Shown piece by piece: positions 10,384-21,849 of a DNA stretch of 64,000 bases (position 1 is its first letter; every line of letters begins with the position of its first letter). The translations under genes were made by a program, and so were the position numbers. The stretch spans positions 15,229,637-15,293,636 of the forward strand of contig NC_049996.1 of assembly GCF_000003815.2 (NCBI RefSeq), written 5' to 3'. The notes beneath the pieces were generated by a model that did not search any database, was not told the origin of the DNA, and saw nothing but the letters and a program-made list of their open reading frames with translations. Origin of the DNA: Branchiostoma floridae. Lineage: Eukaryota; Chordata; Leptocardii; Amphioxiformes; Branchiostomatidae.

Positions 10384-11930
10384 TACTGTAAATGCAGAAA
10401 TGTTCGCGGTGGATTAATGTTCGCGGTTTTCGCGGTGACCACTTCACCGCGAACTTAAAACCACCGCGAATATTTTTCTATTATTGTATTAGACTGCAGT
10501 CTATGGTGTTACCGCGAACTTTAATCCACCGCGAAAAGTCCTGTTTCCCGCTACCGCGAAATTAAATATATCTATTTGCAAATCCATGCCCGTAGGCTAA
10601 TTGCAATGATACAGACAGTGAAAAGTAACAAGTGTCTATTCTAAATACACACACGTCAGCTATCTATGTACATGCTTCTACTTCTTTACTGGGTGGTTTG
10701 ACTTCTTCTTTGGAGGCAGTGGCTGATGAAAAGTCCCACTTCTTTAATGATTAGTGGGTTCTGTGATTTTAACAGAAATATAGTTTTTTTGAGGTCTACT
10801 AACTGGTGAAAAGTTGGAAATAATGTTTTGATTGTGTCATAAAGGTTGTTTCTTTCGTCCTCATAATGGGGGCAGTTACATATAAAATGTATTTCATCTT
10901 CCACTGCATCCGTCGCACAGTATTTACACAATCTATCTTGAACTGGCACTTTTTTATAACGACCCTTTTCTATCTCTAGTGAGTGAGCACTGATTCTTAT
11001 CTTACATACATTGGATCTCTTGTCAGCGTCGTTCTGGTATAGATAGGTTTCCATGGCATATTCGGTTTTGATATGTTTGTAAAATCTTAGTTTGCCGTTA
11101 TCTTTAGACAATTGCTGGAAAAAGGTTTGGACCTACACGTCTGACAGTCTTTTCCTTAACAATGTACAAATATGTTTGTTGTCTATTCTAGAGTGAGCAT
11201 AGTTCCATAGATAGGAATAACCATTATCATCAAGTATTTGTTTTACATGTTGGAGCCAAGTTTTCTTATGATTGTTTAAAGGTACATTTTGTTGACAGAG
11301 TAGTGCGTCTATTTGTAAAGGGTGTGTAGAGTAATCTAACTGTTTAAGGCGTAGCCAGTACTTAACTATGCGGATTGCTATATCTATGCCTGTTGGATAG
11401 ACTCCGAGTTCTGCTCTACATGCGGAGTTACAGGAATTCCTGTGCACGCCAAGAATATTTTTACAAAAGCGGGTTTGGATATTTTCCACTGGGCAGTTAT
11501 CTTTTCCACAGTCTATACCCCAAATCTCACTACCATATAACATTATGGGCTTAATACACGTATTGAATAGCTTAAGTAGAGTCTTGGGGGACATCGTTGA
11601 AAGAGTGAGAGGTTTGAGGCCGAATACAGCTTTACGTGCCTTTAGAGACAGATTCTTTTTAGCTAAGGAATAAGTACCTGACGAGGACAACGTCAGGCCT
11701 AGGTAGGGGTAGGAGTTTGCGATTTCGATGTTATCTACGCCAAATAAGAAATTTATGTTCTTGAGGAGCCTCCCTGATTTGTTAAAGATCACGGCTTTAG
11801 TTTTCTTTAGGTTCACCTGCAGTTTCCATTTTTCGCAGAAGGAATGAAGCCTGTCAAGGGCACATTGTAAGCCGGTTTCAGACTCTGAAAGTAGTACTAC
11901 ATCCCCGCGAACTTTAATGCATTTACAGTA
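10384..11930. mobile_element. CG-rich MITE ('TACTGTAAATGCA' family) split by a LINE, inside a P450 splice donor
   Basis: Begins TACTGTAAATGCAG at 10384 and ends TGCATTTACAGTA at 11930. The interior repeats words such as TTCGCGGT and CGCGAACTTAAAACCACCG. Bases 10568-11900 are a foreign LINE; without it the element matches the uninterrupted copies at 37161, 45006 and 54630. The left end lies at positions +2/+3 of the P450 intron, so the donor now reads gtactg; the flanks suggest an ancestral gtacct. Confidence 0.85.
10568..11900 (-). mobile_element. 5'-truncated non-LTR retrotransposon (RT C-terminal half)
   Basis: Reading from 11900 leftward, the frame begins DVVLLSESETGLQ, just after the point where the reverse-transcriptase YADD box should be. 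It continues through KTKAVIFNKSG, YPYLGLTLSSSG and KPIMLYGSEIWG to a stop at 11133. A second frame (11111-10686) holds the C-terminal zinc-like segment CKYCATDAVEDEIHFICNCP. The 3' tail ends near 10568 in A/T-rich repeats; a plus-strand copy of the same 3' end is at 39346-39505. Broken by a stop between the two frames; not mobile. Clade (CR1/L2-like) not certain. Confidence 0.85.
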
Positions 11931-12514
11931 CCTTACAGGCCTACTGCGCATGTGCCAGAAATAAATTGTGGTCTAGGTCCAATTTCAGGATTCCTCAGCC
12001 AGGTGTCCCGTAGATGTTTATGCAAAATTCAGCTGCCTTATATGGGATTACAGTCGACTCGATTTCAATAACCTTGGCCATTGTTTAAAACCATCGCAAA
12101 AAGTGTTGCAAAAAAAGTGGCATACGCACGTTTCCCATTCCTAGCACAGCACCAAGAATCATAGATAATAATCAAAAGCTGAAGGCTCCTGAGACGAAGC
12201 TAAACAAAGCACGTCTGGCCATTCTTATTGAAATCGAGACAATGGTCGAGACCTGAACAGTTTGCAAGTCAGGGGCCTTCACTTTTGACATAATACGGTT
12301 TACCCCACAAAATTCCTGTCGTTGCCCATGCGCACTCGGAAAGGTGAACAATCATATCTTACTCTAGTCAAGGGGTTTCAAAGTTGTAAAGTTAACCTAA
12401 ATCGCAATTACATATGCAAGCTTGTAACTCTTGATCGATGCCTTACAAACTTTCACATTTATCATGCAGACACTGCAATAACTGCAATAAGCTTTGTTGA
12501 TTCATATGAATGAA

Positions 12515-12845
12515 TGAAGACCTTTATTGTACAGTTTTGCCCAACCGAGCTAAGTACAGGTCACAACAAGTCAAGATATATACATATAAAAGTATCACAA
12601 ATCTAGTCTAACACAAAAGTTCGGCTTCTCCTCGCTTCTTGGTAATAGTGAAAATGTAGGACTGTATGGGTTTCGCTATGGTCGGTTTGTCAAAACGCAT
12701 GAGAAATATAAACTTGTCAGTGCTACTCATGTGTCTAAAATGAGGGAATCTACTTTCTATATAACTAAATAGAGTATTTCTATCATTGACATACATATCG
12801 CAATCAACTGTGAAGTGCACTTCATCTTCTACCATGTTTGAGGTA
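12515..12845 (-). mobile_element. LINE C-terminal fragment
   Basis: The minus-strand frame 12835-12608 reads MVEDEVHFTVDCDMYVNDRN, aligning with the VEDEIHFICNCPHYEDERN segment of the LINE at 10568-11900. The 3' end begins near 12515 (GACCTTTATTGTACAG on plus). Ends about 35 bases before the next P450 exon. Confidence 0.65.
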
Positions 12846-13915
12846 CAAAATTGGCAGACTCTTTGTTCTGAGAAAACAGGTACAAGCTGAGCTGGACAGT
12901 GTCCTGGGAACAGGCCATGACGTGCCCACCCCGGCCCACAGGTCCCAGCTCCCGTATACCGAGGCTACTATCATGGAGATCCAGCGCATCAGGGCCATCG
13001 TTCCCGTTACCCCGCACGCTCCGAACGAGGACACGACTTTCCGAGGCTATGATATCCCAGCGGGAACGCAGGTGAGAGATCTATAAGTCTTCGCTATCTT
13101 CGTTGAATTCCCGCAGGAACGCAGGTGAGAAAACTATAAGTCGTTGCTATCTTCGTTGTGGCTCGCCCAACTTAGACCTACAGGTACACTACCTACACCA
13201 CAATGCATCACTTGCACATGCGCACACGGAACTGTGGGGTTCGTTCGTGGGTTGTTGATAAGGGAGGTAGATTGGAGGATTGTTCATGTTTCAATTTAGT
13301 AATCATAAACAAAGCATATTTTTATAATAGGCTTTAATCGCAAAATGATGTTTCCATACTCTTAACATTAAATACGGCTCAGATGTAATTCATACATCAG
13401 ACGGAATGCAATTATAACAAATTGTGTTTGCTCTTTATTCGCTTCAAAGGTTCTTCCTAACCTGTGGTCAGCCCACATGGACCCTGAATTTTGGCCGGAC
13501 CCAGAGAAGTTTGACCCCCGTAGGTTCCTGGACTCTGACGGCAAGGTGGTTACCAGGCCGGAATCCTTCATGCCCTTTTCTACCGGTGAGTTTTTATTTC
13601 AATCTAAAGTGCAAGAAAACCACTAGAAGTATGTTTTGTTTTCACCTTAAACTCTAGAGATAGAAACTGATGTCATCCAATACGATTTGTATATTTAGTT
13701 CCTTGATTTTCTCTCATTATCCCATTCTACGTACAGGCCGCCGTGTCTGCCTCGGTGAGCAGCTGGCAAAGATGGAGCTCTTTCTACTCTTTTCTTCCCT
13801 CCTGAAACACTTCACCTTAAAGTTGCCAGAGGGCGCCGCTGCACCTTCTACAGATGGTATCATGGGATTCTTTTACGTCCCACCAAAAGTAAACATGTGC
13901 ATCACTAAACGTTAG

Positions 13916-15500
13916 GGATGAATATGTCAACACAACTTGTGTTTTAAAAGAACTTGCGATATTTTCTCACAATACACGCCTGTCACAAAAGCTGTATTTG
14001 AACAAAGTGACTAAAGTGTGTTACCTTGTTTAGATATTATAGATATTGACATAACGGCAACTGGAAGGTAAATAATGGACATATGAATATTAAACTAAGC
14101 TAAACTATGCTATATCAATTAGCAAACATATATCGTTTGTTTGGCATAGCCTGTTTGAAAATTATATGACAGTCAAATAGCACGATCAAATACAACAAAA
14201 TGAGTGTTCCATAATAGATTGGGCTACGTTTAGATATTAACTGCTGCAAGTATGGATACTATTAGCATGGTAATGTGGACAGGGAGGCCAAAGGGAAATA
14301 TTTCTTAGGAGCATTTTAAAGACAGACATTTCAAATTGCATTAATCAGTTAGTGGCCATCAAAACGCCAGTTGCTGTTGAAAACTACTACAGGTGATTGT
14401 CTATTTAGAAGCCATTCGACGCCTGTAAATATATGTGAAATAGAGAAAAAAGGTATTGATTAGGTTGAGTGGGTTGCAAGTGCACTAAGATGTGTTTAGA
14501 GGCCATTGATTAAAAATTCAATGATTATTAAATATTGATATCTCAATTTAATAATTACAATTACTAAGATATTCATAGAGTGTGGGTGAGACTGTATAAA
14601 GATATAACCGTGAACATTCCTGATATTAAATTACTACAGTTATATACGAGTAAATATGGTATTAAAACAAATAATTTCTGATCAACTCGAGATAAGCAAA
14701 AACGAGCATGTGACAAAGTGATTTTTTTTACTTTTGACATTTCCTCATCAAAGCTTGTCTCAGTCGGCTATATGTTAAAAACTCTCAATAAACAGAGGCA
14801 TCAAACTTCACTCACAATGTCAATGTGATATTTTGCTATATGCCATGAAATGGTAGTTATTAATGAAGTATTGTTAACTTATAAATACCTTTACTACTAT
14901 AAATAGAAAAAAAAACAAGAATATGGTACCCCACCCGGGCCTCATTGCCTAAATGTCGTACTGATAAAATCAATCCTCGCAAGCATAGACCACCACAGTA
15001 CCCTGACATTGTGTTTTTTTTGCAATGCGTATCTTACCTTAATACTTAATGTTTATACAACAGTTTAAAAGATACTGAAGCTTACGGAGTGGAGGAAGCA
15101 GTATGGCGATCTTTGTGATATTCTGTAGGTGGTTAGCGGTCGGGTCAACGAAGGTCAAGTTCGCTTATGGCCCCCCATTTGCCTTTATCAATGGTACTAC
15201 AGCGGAACCTTAGCACATTGACTGAGAAGAAAAGGAGAAACCAGATACGTTGTTTGTTTGGGCCCGAAGAAAGACCGCGGGTGAAAATAATAACATTACC
15301 TATTGATATACTGAACGTTGACTCACAGTGCCATCGATCAACATAAGGAACGAGGAAACGTCAACCGGGATAATTCTGGTTCCATTGTTTACATTGTTCT
15401 CTCATATGAGAACATTTCGATGCGTAAACATTTCCTGAAACTTGAAACTTTGCATGCGTCAATGCGCCTCACGAGGAAGTGATACCTGTGAAAAGTACAG
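13916..15500. other. AT-rich intergenic DNA
   Basis: No exon recognised. An AATAAA near 14787 could serve the P450. The second copy of the 8787-8980 repeat lies at 15134-15327. Confidence 0.5.
15134..15327 (+). repeat. Second copy of the 8787-8980 segment
   Basis: Direct near-identical copy of 8787-8980. Here it is not followed by a P450 exon, so the pair brackets the P450 remnant in direct orientation. Confidence 0.7.
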
Positions 15501-15513
15501 AGCTCAGTTGTGA

Positions 15514-15520
15514 TATAAAA
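15514..15520 (+). promoter_or_regulatory. TATA box of the fibrinogen-domain gene
   Basis: TATAAAA followed by GG, about 165 bases before the start codon at 15683. Expected initiation about 25-30 bases downstream, giving a 5' leader of about 140 bases. Confidence 0.55.
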
Positions 15521-15682
15521 GGCTTTCTTGGTGTTTGTAGTAGTAGTCTACTGTGTTCTGCCGCTGCAGTGGTCTGGGCACTCTGCAGCTGCAATCAGTG
15601 TTTCTTCAAATCTCTCTACTTTAGAGTATACAAGAAGTTGTTCTCTGGTCAGCACCTGTCGTAACAGCTCACCAGAGTCATC

Positions 15683-18600
15683 ATGTATAACCGACGCATG
15701 TTGGCGTATCTGCTGGCTTTCGCGCTGGTGTTCGCGCGCACCGCGTGTGGTGTACCCACCGCCAGAAGTGACATCACCGACAACGACAGCGACATGCCGG
15801 GCCAGCCAGCCGCCGAGACCCGCGGGCACCTCTTCCCGTATCCGGGGCAGAACATCGTCGTGAACTGCGGCGCCGACAGACCGTCCCAGGACGAGTGGGA
15901 TCAGCTTAAAGACAAACTCGATCAACTCACCATCGCGGTCAACAGCTGCCGTGCATGTGAGTCTTTTTACTGTTAATATGCTACCGGCGCAATGTCTAAG
16001 GGCTACAGAAGCGGGGATTGGCGCCGCCCGATGCACCATTTGCAGGAAGGACTTTAACTTTGACACCTGGTAGAGTTGGTAGAGTGTTTGCCTTGCATTC
16101 AGTAGGTCGTGAGTTCGATCCCCAGCCGAGTCATACCAAAGACGTTTTACATTGTAACATGCTGCTTTCTCTGCTGTTTTCTCTGCTTAGCACTCAGCAT
16201 TTGGGAAAGAGTATATATGGTAGCTGATCACACACCACTGCCAGTAGACTAGCCCTCTGCTGTAGCGATGGCACATAGTTGTATGGCACAGAAACGAAGA
16301 TGCTGGGGACTTAACTACATGCTGTCATAACCTGGTAGACAAATATTTGTGTTTCATGTTTTCGGCTTCGCTGTTTCCTTGTGTTACTATATCGACACAC
16401 GTTTTCGGCACAGAAAAAGTGATCGATTAGGGGGGTCAGAAAAAGACTGAAAACAATTGGACAAAGTCGTTAGATAGCGGAGAAACTGGAATAAGATAAA
16501 GTTATAGATTTGGGGGGGGGGTTAAAATGGCTGATTCCGTGTGGCTTGTTAGATGAGATCAGAAAAGACCCCAAAGAATTGACTGAAGTCATTGAGTCGT
16601 AGATGACAGAGAAACTGGAATAAGATATTAGAACAATGTAAGGACTCTCTTGTCTAAAGGATGGCTTATTGTGGGCAAAACAAAAGTGTTCCGCATGAAA
16701 CCACAGCTTATGAGACGAACAACTGCGTGATGAGACTATCAACGAGCACTGAAAACTCTCAAAACAACATGCAGGTGACCTTCTCCATTGGCCCCAGACC
16801 CAGAAGGCCTGGGTTCGAATCCTCTGACATGCTCGGATATTGTGTCGTCCTTTGATAGACATTGAGTGAAGGTATAAGGATACCACCTTCCTGAGGGAAG
16901 TGAAGAAATTTGTTAAGTGCCTTTTCCGAGGGCACAACATCGGAGTATATCAGGGATTCGAACCCAGAACCGCGGGGGTTTGGGCCAAACACTCTTTCAA
17001 TTCGCCACCGATGCCATTTTAGGTCATATTACATAGCACATGTTACATTCCCCAAGAAGGAATGTTTTGGGTGTGTTTGTGTGTCTATGTGTGTGTGTGT
17101 GAACAGCATAACCCGAAAAGCCATGGATACATTCTGATTATATTTGGTAGGTGGGTAGGGGTTTGTGCAACAAAGTTCGGTAATGGGGCCCCACTAGCGG
17201 CCTTCTAAGGCACTGCAGCGGAACTACCGGTTGCGATATCTCGTTATCTCTGTTGTAGCTGGCGGGGAGGACCCGGAAGTCCCCCACCCACGTGACTGTC
17301 AGGACATCCTTGACAACGACGAGACCACGCCCAGCGGCGTGTACACGGTGTACCCGCGGGACGGGATAGGGGGCGTCATGGTCTACTGTGACAACGACAT
17401 AGACGGCGGCGGCTGGACGGTACGTCATTTGTGGATACATTTGCAATACCGTAACTTTGCAGTAGCCGTTTTTTTCTACATTAAGTGGGTCCTCTATGAA
17501 AATCAGTGATCGGTCACCGAGAGAGCTATCCAGCGTGCGTAGTCCAGTGGTTAGCGGCCCTGCTCCTGGAACTAAAAGCCATGAGTGTTGCTCACTTAAC
17601 ATGTACGCTACCAGAAAGGGTTGCAGTCCTGAGGACAGGACGTTGAGCCTTGGTCTATCGTTCATTGTTCTTGTCGAAAAGAGCCAAAGTTCCCAGGTAC
17701 AGGGAACCTGTAAATAGTAGCAATGCTAAAGCGTTCTAACAAAAAAGTATACACGGATCAAATTTTCAACGACCACTGTCGCCTGTAAATACTGTATATA
17801 GCGTCTGTCTTCTCTGTCACAACAGGTGGAAGATTAGCTCAGTGAGCTGAACAGGATCGGAATCATTTTCACTTCTCCTTGGTGAAAGAAAACGGAAGTG
17901 ATAAAATACTAGTAGCTGAATAAATATAACTCTTATCCACTTCGTTTTTCAGGTGTTCCAGAAGCGCCAGGACGGCAGCGTGGACTTCTACCGGGGCTGG
18001 CGGGAGTACCAGGCCGGCTTCCCGTCCAACCTGAACGGAGAGTTCTGGTTAGGGCTGGACAAGCTGTACCGACTGACCGTGCAGAAAACCTACCAGCTGC
18101 GGGTGGACATGTGGGACGCCGAGGGGAACACCAGGTACGTCACGAAAGATCAAACATCTTTTTCATTTACACGACAAACCACACTGTCGCCTTCTTCAGG
18201 AGTAATACTGATGACCGATCACTTCAGAACGTGAACTCGTGAGAGTTACAGACACGTGATCTTATTAACTCGTGACCTTGCGGATACGTGACGTCAGTAA
18301 TTGGTCAAACGTGCCAGGAAAGTTTATAACGCCCAACGTCTCTGTTCAGTGATGACTGGAGTGCCCTGATAACTTGACTGGCCCTTGTTGAGATGAATGA
18401 TATTTTCACTGACCCCTACTATGATAAGTGCTATTGAATATGTACTACTATATCAAACCTACATTAACCTATTACCCCGTGACACAGGTACGCGGCCTAC
18501 AGCACGTTTGCCATCTCACCCGAGTCACAGAACTACAAGCTTCACATCGGAACCTACAGCGGGAACGCAGGTGAGTCGAGTGGTCTCACAAAGTACTTTA

Positions 18601-19258
18601 ACACACAGACGTACTTTTACACACAACAGTCGGACAACGCACCCTTATTCACATTGAACAGGGCGGTACGCAAAGCACGTAACGATTTGGTAAAGAATGT
18701 GATTACCTACAAGTCATAGATGGGTTTGTGCTGAAGACATTCTTTATAGAACTGTATTGTTTTGTAGGTTTTTGAAAATGTACATGTATTTTTATTTTTA
18801 TATGTGTGTTCTTTGCCCTTTGTAAACATTTTGTTTGCATGGCCTTGAGAAGGCAGATGCTCTGTTTGCATAGTACTACATCATTTTTATGTCTGGATCG
18901 GCATTATTCGTGGCACCTTGTACTACGAGGATGGTCTGGCTGAACTGAAATGAAATGATGTAACTTCATGCATATGCTTAAAACAGTTGACTTCTTTATT
19001 GTAGGGGATTCCCTGGCTTACCACAACGAGCACCCGTTCAGCACCAAGGACAGGGACAACGACGCGTATGCACCAACAAACTGTGCCCAGTCCTACAAAG
19101 GCGCATGGTGGTACAACGAATGTCACTACTCCAACCTGAACGGCCAGTACCACCTGGGTGCCCATAGCAGCTACGCCGACGGTGTGAACTGGAGGGGGTG
19201 GAAGGGCAATAACTACTCCCTGAAACGCACTGAGATGAAGTTCAGGCCCATAGCTTAA
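15683..19258 (+). CDS. Secreted fibrinogen-related domain (FReD) protein, ficolin/tenascin-like
   Basis: Five exons: 15683-15956, 17259-17419, 17953-18134, 18488-18570, 19005-19258; 317 residues, all phases agree. The N-terminus is a signal peptide ([18 protein letters not shown], then RTACG). A short linker with a heptad-like [13 protein letters not shown] stretch and a CRA cysteine that could join subunits follows. The FReD starts at RDCQDILDN and contains [42 protein letters not shown], the calcium-site run DRDNDAY, and [21 protein letters not shown], ending MKFRPIA. These are the canonical domain landmarks, with the four expected FReD cysteines. Such proteins bind acetylated or other glycans extracellularly and often act in innate recognition; a collagen region, as in true ficolins, is absent. 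Lies within the inferred large intron of receptor 1, on the opposite strand. Its last exon is partly duplicated downstream (19572-19769). Confidence 0.92.
16065..16135 (+). mobile_element. tRNA-derived SINE head in FReD intron 1
   Basis: A-box-like TGGTAGAGTTGGTAGAG and B-box GTGAGTTCGATCCCC at tRNA spacing, but acceptor-stem pairing is poor, so a SINE promoter rather than a tRNA gene. Confidence 0.5.
16770..17015. mobile_element. Two SINE pieces in opposite orientation
   Basis: Plus-strand B box CTGGGTTCGAATCC near 16808-16822. A reversed copy with CCTTTTCCGAGGGCACAAC and GGATTCGAACCCAGAAC follows at 16917-16975. Intronic in the FReD gene. Confidence 0.5.
17530..17720 (+). mobile_element. 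Possible SINE with tRNA-like head
   Basis: GCGTAGTCCAGTGGTTAGCG resembles a tRNA A box; the B box is poor. In FReD intron 2. Weak call. Confidence 0.35.
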
Positions 19259-19769
19259 ATGTCAGATAACATGAACGTATTCAAACTTTGTACCCTTCTC
19301 TGTGTGTATTCATCGGCTCGTCGATGTTGGTCACCTACCCCCAAAGAAGGGTGTTCTCTAGAATTCTTAGAATATAACGCCTGTTCAACACAGATGCCAT
19401 TACTTAGAACTTGAGTAAAAGAAAAGAGCATTTAAAGTATATCATGTTGTACGGTTGTGAAATTGGGGGCAAGGATTATCTGAAATTTGGGGCAAGGATT
19501 ATCTGAATGATAACTGTCCTGTTGAAATAATCCAGAACAGATTCTGTAAAATATTCTTGGAGTACAAAGAAGTTCCCTGAAACGCATTGAGATGACGTTC
19601 AGGCCCATAGCTTGAATATCCGACAACATGCACGCATTCAGAGGATTTTCTCCAAGAAAAATCTTAGTATCTTGCTTCGTGTGTTCTCTAGAATTCTTAG
19701 AATATATCGCCTGTTCAACAGGTGCGATTGCTTACAACTTGGGTAAAAGCACAGAGCATTTAAAGCATT
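19214..19769 (+). repeat. Partial duplication of the FReD terminal exon and 3' flank
   Basis: 19214-19441 (end of the last exon, stop codon, 3' flank) is repeated with changes at 19572-19769. Shared words include CCCTGAAACGCA, TTCAGGCCCATAGCTT, GTGTTCTCTAGAATTCTTAG and GAGCATTTAAAG. In the second copy the stop codon TAA has become TGA. A LINE fragment fills the gap. The second copy is non-coding debris. Confidence 0.85.
19442..19570 (+). mobile_element. LINE fragment between the duplicated FReD ends
   Basis: Translates in pieces to IMLYGCEIG and DNCPVEIIQNRFCKIFLE, matching PIMLYGSEIWG and DNCPVENIQTRFCKNILG of the LINE at 10568-11900. A GGGGCAAGGATTATCTGAA block is locally doubled. Confidence 0.65.
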
Positions 19770-21732
19770 TTAATCTAATTGTGGATCTGATTAAACTAAA
19801 ACCCACGCATTATGCTTATTATTGTATCATTATAGTCAAGTCAAGTTTATGGCACAGCGATTGCATCGGGCACAATGTATGGCAAATAATACGTATTACT
19901 AACAACTACAACCTATCCACACTATTGTACCAATCTAACATCATTACACAATACAAAATATAGTGGCATAACGTGTTTCACATTGTTATGGCACGATTTC
20001 CATTCTGAATAGCATTATACATACATACATGCGATGTTGTTTTTGAACACATTTTATAATAAAACATCCAAAGAAGAAGTAAAGAATGGGTAAATCATTA
20101 AGATTAAAATATTCTTTTCAATGTTTTCTTCTATCATTCTCTTTATAAACTATACACACTAAGTACAGGTTATTCGGGAGGGTGAGAACATCCATTTTAA
20201 TGTCAAGGAAAAGATTTGTACTTAACTTGTCACTTACGGTTGGTACTTAACTGAGAGGCTGTTAGGATCTGAAATGGGCTTTTACTGGGGTGAAGGTAAC
20301 TTTCGGTCACGTGGCCTTCTGACAGTGCTGAAGTCGATGAATTAAGTCCTCGGCGCTCCCACGTAATGGACCGAACCTGAAGCCCCGCCCCCTGTTCGAT
20401 CATGTTCTATTTCGAACACCTCCGTCAAAAACAGCGCTTGTCGGACAGAACTGACCGCCTCCGCTATCAACTGATAAAAACGACTGACTTCTGCTTAGCT
20501 TTAGAGTTGACGGGAGAGGTTTTAATTGAAGGAGCGCACCATTGCGGCCGGTACAAGTCTGTCACGATGTCGCGTTAGGAGCCTTTTTGGTGATCTAACG
20601 ATTAGGTGACGAGAAACTTCCTGTGGATCCGGGGGTACCCCCCCCCCCCGAACGCCACAATTTCCGATCAATGCAGTCCATAATGGCTCTTTACACACGT
20701 ATACCTGTTTAGTAAAATGTCAGGGTAGCGTTTGCTTCATGCGAGACAGAAATAGCTGAAATCCTAATCCTGTAAATGCCTCAAGCACGACCAAAGGGCT
20801 CATGGTAGATTTGAAACTGAGCGGTCCAGATGGTCATTCTGCCGTAATACTGTCTATCAAAGGACCAAGCTGCAAGTTAGGTAAGTACACTTTATTGGTG
20901 TTAAACCAAGACTTATGAAGGCACCTCGGCAGCTCACATACTGGTTTATCTTTTGGGTTAGGTGGTTCAGTGTAATGTAGGTCGTGGGAAGTAAGTTACT
21001 TTTGACAGTCAATTTGGTCGTTCAGTGTCATATAACCAGCGGCCGGGTTAAAAACCAGCCAACATGTGAAAATGTGACAAAGTTTTTAGATAAAAAAATA
21101 AATCACAATATATTCTAATTTGCCCGAGGGCTGTCGAAAATGTAAGAAGATATATGAATCTGTATTTCCTTACAGCGACCTAAGAATCGGGTTCATCAAT
21201 ATTTCAGTGACAAAGATAATCTGGTTCAATGTCAAGTGTACAGAAATTCTGAGATGAATGATAATTTCCCAGACAACCCGGCATACAGTCTTGTAAGTAG
21301 CCACTAAGGCCGTGATTGATATTCATTTGGTGATTTCAAGATTTTCGCTCAGGCATCCGCTGAATTATGCCAAATAGCAGTTACTCAAGCAACTGGACAT
21401 GATTTTGGAAACGGTCAGACGTTTCAGGTAGAATCCACTATCTTTTATCAGTGACACTAAAGAGATCTCGCTGGAGAACAGTTTTTATCTAACCAATGAA
21501 TTAATATGAAAAAGAGAGGAAGACAATTTTAGTAGTCAAGTCAAAGGAAACAAGACGATGTTGATGAAAATGAGTTAATTAGCTCCTGTTGTTTTTTTGT
21601 TCTCCAGTCAACCGGGGCAAATGTGTGTCTTAGGAGCCCGTCCGGGGCTACATTCCTGACCTGGGACCTCATGACTGGGACTTCATAGGTATTTCATCGC
21701 TGTTTGTTGGGCATGTCTAAAAGGTGTCTTAC
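19770..21732. other. Intronic/intergenic DNA, repeats only
   Basis: A LINE-type 3' end (GGCACAATGTATGGCAAATA) near 19875, a solo TTTCGAACACCTCCGTCAAA arm at 20409-20433 (compare 36494), a C-run near 20639, and a solo arm GATTTTGGAAACGGTCAGAC at about 21402. No exon supported. Confidence 0.45.
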
Positions 21733-21849
21733 CGGGGTTTGTTGAATACGAAGTCCTAGAGGAGACAGTGGTGGTTGGTGCAGTGTCAGGTCTATGGTCA
21801 GGAGGAAGGCTCGCCGTTGGTAGGGCTTCCACTGACGAGAAAACGGTCA
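21733..21849 (-). CDS. Ectodomain exon, probably exon 2 of receptor 1
   Basis: A 117-nt block on the minus strand with a strong polypyrimidine-CAG acceptor (GTTTTCTTTCTCTCAG) and donor gtaagacac. Read as phase 1 to phase 1 it encodes 38 residues rich in Ser/Thr/Pro (SSVEALPTASLPPDHRPD, then TAPTTTVSSRTSY). Receptor 2 has an exon of exactly the same length and phase (44006-44122) that also starts TG and shares an EA.P.A pattern. Joined to 25008-24951 upstream and 8271-8105 downstream it keeps an open frame. A flexible, probably O-glycosylated stalk is expected. The join over about 13.5 kb is inferred. Confidence 0.6.

Larger units (their letters stand above)
9015..13915 (+). pseudogene. CYP2-like cytochrome P450, N-terminus not found, in-frame TGA
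   Basis: Heme monooxygenase of the endoplasmic reticulum. Exons: 9015-9161, 9618-9818, 10099-10382, 12880-13071, 13450-13585, 13737-13915; phases agree throughout. Order of landmarks: C-helix region (KEKRKFVYSALRNLGM), NIVCSMVFGKRYDYDD, FIDLLL with I-helix AAGVDTTANTLRWG, K-helix EIQR (ExxR), PERF-like DPEKFDPRRF, heme ligand loop FSTGRRVCLGE, stop at 13915. About 379 codons against roughly 490-500 for the family: the membrane anchor and proline-rich N-terminus are missing from the DNA upstream, which instead holds repeats and the receptor 1 TM1 exon. The codon after ENP, normally arginine in the family's PRDFID motif, is TGA (10203-10205), consistent with a CpG C-to-T change. The third donor is altered by a MITE (10384). 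The acceptor at 9618 is weak but restores the frame. Probably a dead gene; an assembly error or null allele is possible. Confidence 0.82.

Noticed and set aside
11133-11951. 272-residue open frame as a host gene
   Set aside because: Clear non-LTR retrotransposon protein fused at its start to MITE and flanking DNA.
15548-16066. 172-residue minus-strand open frame
   Set aside because: Antisense to FReD exon 1, which has a signal peptide, TATA box and matching splice phases.
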